Origin: Nemertoderma westbladi
Taxonomy: Eukaryota > Xenacoelomorpha > Nemertodermatida > Nemertodermatidae
DNA: 64,000 bases
Assembly: GCA_032718475.1 (NCBI GenBank)
Contig: JAUCBJ010007287.1
Coordinates: 43,910 to 107,909 of the forward strand
Direction: 5' to 3'
The notes under the pieces are model-generated. The model was not told the DNA's origin. It did no database searches and saw only the letters and a list, made by a program, of their open reading frames with translations. The number at the start of each line of letters is the position of its first letter. Within the stretch, counting starts at the first letter, position 1. The translations under genes and the position numbers were made by a program. This document shows positions 61,268 through 64,000 of this stretch, piece by piece.

Positions 61268-61651
61268 GTGACCACAGCCAGTGCCAACGAGATGAGCGAG
61301 CATATACCCCAGGGTTCGGAGAGGGGAGGAACTCCGCCACGCACCCCGAGCGATAGAGACGAAATGATTCGGGAGGCGACGACGAGGCGGTACCGACTCG
61401 CCACACCAGATTCGCCGAGCAGAGACAATTCGGTGGTAGAGGAGGAGAGCGGATGGTTACGAGAAGAAGAGAGACGCACGTCGACACAGAGTGGCGAGAG
61501 GAGCACCGGGATCACAGGCGAAGGGCCCACTGGAATGGCAACGGTGGCACCGATGGTGCGATGCCCGATGAGGAAACAAGGTCAGGAAGTCGAGGAGGAG
61601 AATGTCGGGACAAGCGATCGACTACGACGCACATACAACGCGACAAGGTAG
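61268..61651 (+). CDS. Gag-like N-terminal ORF of the right-edge element
   Basis: A 127-residue frame, with a likely start at the second Met, 61292 (MSEHIPQGSERG), as it lies shortly after the LTR leader. Rich in Arg, Glu, Ser and Thr. Near the end SDRLRRTYNATR matches the nested element at 24.1 kb, where the protein reads on; here a TAG stop follows. The next frame continues the homology (NKHFHYLVRFGQGELASERV at about 61717-61776). No domain recognised. Confidence 0.55.
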   Translation: MTTASANEMSEHIPQGSERGGTPPRTPSDRDEMIREATTRRYRLATPDSPSRDNSVVEEESGWLREEERRTSTQSGERSTGITGEGPTGMATVAPMVRCPMRKQGQEVEEENVGTSDRLRRTYNATR

Positions 61652-61822
61652 ATGCTAAAGAATGCCAAGGCAGGAGGAAAGGTAGACAGACCCAAACTAA
61701 CTCGGAGACTCGGTGAGTGTAATAAACATTTTCACTACCTAGTCCGATTTGGGCAGGGGGAACTGGCAAGTGAAAGGGTAAGGAGGGTCGCCATGGAACT
61801 GCTTGAATTGTGGTGATCCGAG

Positions 61823-61930
61823 ATTATACCGTATGGTGTAGTGTACATAGGGCCTTATCTGGTGGATGCGTGGGGGATTATACCGTATGGTGTAGTGTAC
61901 ATAGGGCCTTATCTGGTGGATGCGTGGGGG
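61823..61930 (+). repeat. 54-bp exact tandem duplication
   Basis: attataccgtatggtgtagt and the following 34 bases occur twice back to back (61823-61876, 61877-61930). Multiple of three, so VVYIGPYLVDAWG is duplicated in frame. Confidence 0.92.
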
Positions 61931-62137
61931 GTTAAGTTAGTGGGATGGGCGGGTCTGAACGACGCCGAACTCGAGGTTATCCTGGAAGATTCGGTGTCAT
62001 CCATTAGTGAAACCGCTGGTAAGCTTGACAAAATTAGTGGAACGAACAGGCGACGGGAGTCCATCGCAACCGAAGAGTCCGCTACACCCTCCGCGAAAGC
62101 AAGAAGGGTGTTAGAGATAGATCTGGGTGTCAGCTAG
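61841..62137 (+). CDS. Gag-like middle segment of the right-edge element
   Basis: 98 residues: duplicated YIGPYLVDAWG, then WAGLNDAELEVILEDSVSSI and a basic tail (SAKARRVLEIDLG). The YIGPY part matches the nested element. No named domain. Ends in a stop at 62137 before the coiled-coil frame. Confidence 0.5.
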   Translation: MYIGPYLVDAWGIIPYGVVYIGPYLVDAWGVKLVGWAGLNDAELEVILEDSVSSISETAGKLDKISGTNRRRESIATEESATPSAKARRVLEIDLGVS

Positions 62138-62190
62138 ACATAGCCGCATTAGATCAAAAGGAATTAGAGAGACAACTGGATGAGGGGACC

Positions 62191-62556
62191 GTGTTGTTAG
62201 AGAGAACGAGCTGGAGAGAGAGAACTGAGTTGGTGAACGAGCGCAAAGAGCGGGATGAAAGAGAGGTGAACGAGCTCAAAGAGCGCGACGCGACGGAGGC
62301 AGCGAGGGTTGAGAGGGAGGTGAACGAGTGCAGAGAGCGAGAGGCGAGGGAGGCAGAGTTAGCCGATCAGAGTATTAGAGAGGACAGGGAGAGAGAGATG
62401 GCTGGTAAGAGGATGCGGGATGATATGTATGCCCAGTTGAGGGGGTTAATGCAGTATCAGGCCAAGCAGAAACGCCGGTTAGAACTGGCGAAACTGGGTT
62501 TATCAGAGAGCGAGGCTGGTTTGGGAAGTATTTATGATATGAGGAACCAGAGGTGA
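62191..62556 (+). CDS. Coiled-coil Gag-like ORF of the right-edge element
   Basis: 121 residues dominated by Glu and Arg (VNERKERDEREVNELKERD, EREVNECREREAREAELAD), predicted to be one long coiled coil, then YAQLRGLMQYQAKQKRR. The ten-residue period suggests internal duplication. Comparable coiled coils sit in the Gags of BEL-1 and BEL-2, but sequence similarity is only compositional. Confidence 0.55.
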   Translation: MLLERTSWRERTELVNERKERDEREVNELKERDATEAARVEREVNECREREAREAELADQSIREDREREMAGKRMRDDMYAQLRGLMQYQAKQKRRLELAKLGLSESEAGLGSIYDMRNQR

Positions 62557-62629
62557 TGGAGACCTTTGTTAATACCCCGGTTACAGGTACCAGACAACAA
62601 ACACAAAACTGGCATGACCGGACAGATGG

Positions 62630-62649
62630 GGGGGGGGGGGGGGGGGGGG
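62630..62649. repeat. Poly-G tract, about 20 nt, inside the Gag-like region
   Basis: Follows gaccggacagat and precedes the Asn-rich frame. Further poly-G tracts are at about 63090-63104 and 63140-63158. Confidence 0.9.
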
Positions 62650-62865
62650 TAATGACAATACGTTTAGTAGGAACGTTAATATTAACAAAACTGTAGTGGA
62701 TAACTCTAATAATAATGAGGGTGTATTTCCTACAGGAAATAATGTTTTGGTGAATAATATAAATAATAATAATGTTGATACTTGTACGGCAAATAATTTA
62801 AATAATTTAAATAATAATGTTAATAGTGGTGCAATAAATAATCAGAATAATTTAAATAATAACTA
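62650..62865 (+). CDS. Asn-rich low-complexity segment
   Basis: From the poly-G tract the sequence is open for about 72 codons (NDNTFSRNVNINKT, NNNEGVFPTGNN, NNLNNLNNNVNSG) with nearly half of the residues Asn, encoded by AAT. It has no Met of its own, so it must be read from upstream through the poly-G. A 1-nt shift at 62862 lets the sense continue (SGQNNLNKNIIIKDGEN, then SETNNSPSGGLQG) to a stop near 63074. Confidence 0.5.
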
Positions 62866-63080
62866 ACAGTGGGCAGAATAATTTAAATAAAAATATAATA
62901 ATTAAGGACGGGGAAAATAAAGACGGTAAAATTAATATAAACGTTAGCGAAACAAATAATTCGCCTAGCGGGGGCCTACAAGGCCATGTGGAGATGCAGG
63001 TGAATGAACCCAGGGGAGATAGGGGCAAAGTGTCAACTGGAGGGGGCCTGAGGAAAGGGGTGAAAGGGGTGTGACGAGAA

Positions 63081-63625
63081 GTGACGGGTGGGGGGGGGGG
63101 GGGGGCTACAGGCACCCCACCGCAACTAGTTAGTGACGACAGGGGGGGGGGGGGGGGGGTGAGGGCAATAAATGCCTCAAGGATGTCAGAGGGAAATATG
63201 CGTGGTAATCCAAGTGAACTAGGGCTCCCAATGACAGAGGAGAATAGAGGGGGGGCAACAGATGCCCCACAGATGTCTGCGGGAAATGCGTGCGGTGAGT
63301 TAAGTGAACCGTGGCACCCGACAATGGGGGGAAGAGGGGGGCAACAGATGCCCCACAGGCATCGGCAGGAAATGCACTGAGTGAGTTAAGTGAACTGAGG
63401 CACCCGACGACTGAGGAGAGTAGAAGGGCAGCAAATATCTACGAGGCCGTACAACCGGGTAAAGGGAAAAACTTTCAAGCCGCAAGCGGCCAAACGAGGG
63501 AGCGCCGAGCCCACTCGGGATTCGGAAGGAGAATGGTGGAGTTCATCCGGGAGGTCGATACGAGATCTCATGAACATGGATATAATGCCAGGAGTGGAGG
63601 ACGCAAGGAGGATGATAGAGATTAG
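63081..63625 (+). pseudogene. Gly/Ala-rich repeat protein of the right-edge element
   Basis: Two overlapping frames (63081-63380, 63311-63625) encode repeats of ATDAPQMSAGNACGELSEP type; about three 93-bp units lie between 63165 and 63440. Gly runs come from poly-G tracts. The second frame ends with FIREVDTRSHEHGYNARSGG. No domain recognised. Confidence 0.45.
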
Positions 63626-63676
63626 CAAGGAAATGTTGCTACGGGCAACTGGAGATATCGATATCTGGAGATATGG

Positions 63677-63865
63677 ATGGACAGTGAACCGTCAATAGTC
63701 AAAGAGGAGAGAGGCTGGTGGGGTTGTACTTCGGGAGATTGCCATCGCCCTGGAGAAACACAGCCGGCGATGTATATTATACACCGAGAGAGGGGTACAG
63801 AGTGTACCGGGACGAGGAGGATGATAGAAGAAGAGAGTGAAGGGAAACTTACCATCGGAACGTAG
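63677..63865 (+). CDS. Short ORF near right edge, unassigned
   Basis: 62 residues including WWGCTSGDCHRPGE and a charged C-terminus. It may belong to the Gag-like region of the same element. Nothing recognisable. Confidence 0.25.
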   Translation: MDSEPSIVKEERGWWGCTSGDCHRPGETQPAMYIIHRERGTECTGTRRMIEEESEGKLTIGT

Positions 63866-64000
63866 CTGCCGATTGACAATATGGTAGTCGTGGGGAGTAG
63901 TTCTCGGAATATTTGAGAAGATTAAACTTCGATTGTGAGGAACACGTACAGACTGCAGGACATACTGTAGGTCTTACTGAACATACTATAGGGCATGCTG

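Larger units (their letters stand above)
60574..64000 (+). mobile_element. LTR retrotransposon, 5' part, runs off the right edge
   Basis: A 636-bp 5' LTR followed by a Gag-like region of 2.8 kb with coiled coil, Asn-rich and poly-G sections. No protease, reverse transcriptase or integrase motifs appear before 64000. The Gag landmarks are shared with the non-autonomous element at 21349-25144, so both belong to one LTR group. Superfamily not determinable. Confidence 0.75.

Overview
This is animal nuclear DNA, AT-rich and dominated by transposable elements. The only likely host-gene pieces are a candidate beta/gamma-crystallin-like exon (about 8.0 kb) and six calcium-binding EGF-like exons (41.7-49.4 kb), each EGF exon 126 nt, phase 1-1, with an AG acceptor and GT donor. 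These exons, together with BEL/Pao, APE-type LINE, piggyBac-like and hAT-like elements and long poly-G tracts, suggest an invertebrate animal, probably marine. I cannot name the species. No rRNA, CRISPR or intact functional tRNA is visible.

Layout. 1-3.7 kb: the 5' part of a BEL/Pao element (BEL-1, minus strand). 3.7-11 kb: mostly non-coding, with the crystallin-like exon, a strong hairpin, a reverse-transcriptase-associated fragment, two CTCF-like repeat motifs, a tRNA-like sequence and a 0.78-kb palindromic minisatellite. 11-25.8 kb: one BEL/Pao element (BEL-2, minus strand) broken by three later insertions whose target-site duplications can be read. These are a 5'-truncated LINE in the reverse transcriptase, a foldback hAT-like element in the protease, and a pol-less LTR retrotransposon in gag. 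28.6-32.0 kb: a LINE fragment (plus) that took a piggyBac-like element at TTAA and a solo LTR. 32.0-33.7 kb: BEL-3 fragment. 35.1-36.9 kb: a 5'-truncated LINE with an open reverse-transcriptase ORF. 38.1-51.6 kb: a segmentally duplicated region where EGF exons alternate with three degraded copies of a second LINE. 52.0-55.1 kb: BEL-4 fragment. 55.4-57.0 kb: a second piggyBac-like copy, inverted. 57.6-60.5 kb: simple and tandem repeats, a four-copy array of a CTCF-like motif, and a half copy of the hAT foldback. 60.6-64 kb: the 5' LTR and gag-like region of another LTR element, leaving the window on the right.

The most unusual signal is a 20-bp imperfect palindrome, GGTAGGCTCGCAAGCCTTCC on the plus strand. 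It occurs eight times, only inside BEL-2, always in the same orientation. The BEL-2 ORFs read it in all three frames (as GRLASLP, as WKACEPT and as EGSRAY), and several copies differ by changes that preserve or improve base pairing. This suggests the DNA or RNA motif, not the peptide, is what spreads or is maintained. A second unusual signal is the repeated motif CCGCTAGAGGGCG, which matches most of the known CTCF consensus.

The element genes follow the usual BEL order (Gag with DUF1759, zinc knuckles, DUF1758 protease, reverse transcriptase, RNase H, integrase, DUF5641). Nearly all carry stops, frameshifts or insertions, so the window looks like a graveyard of elements around a few host exons. 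All family names come from recognising motifs by eye; no database search was run.
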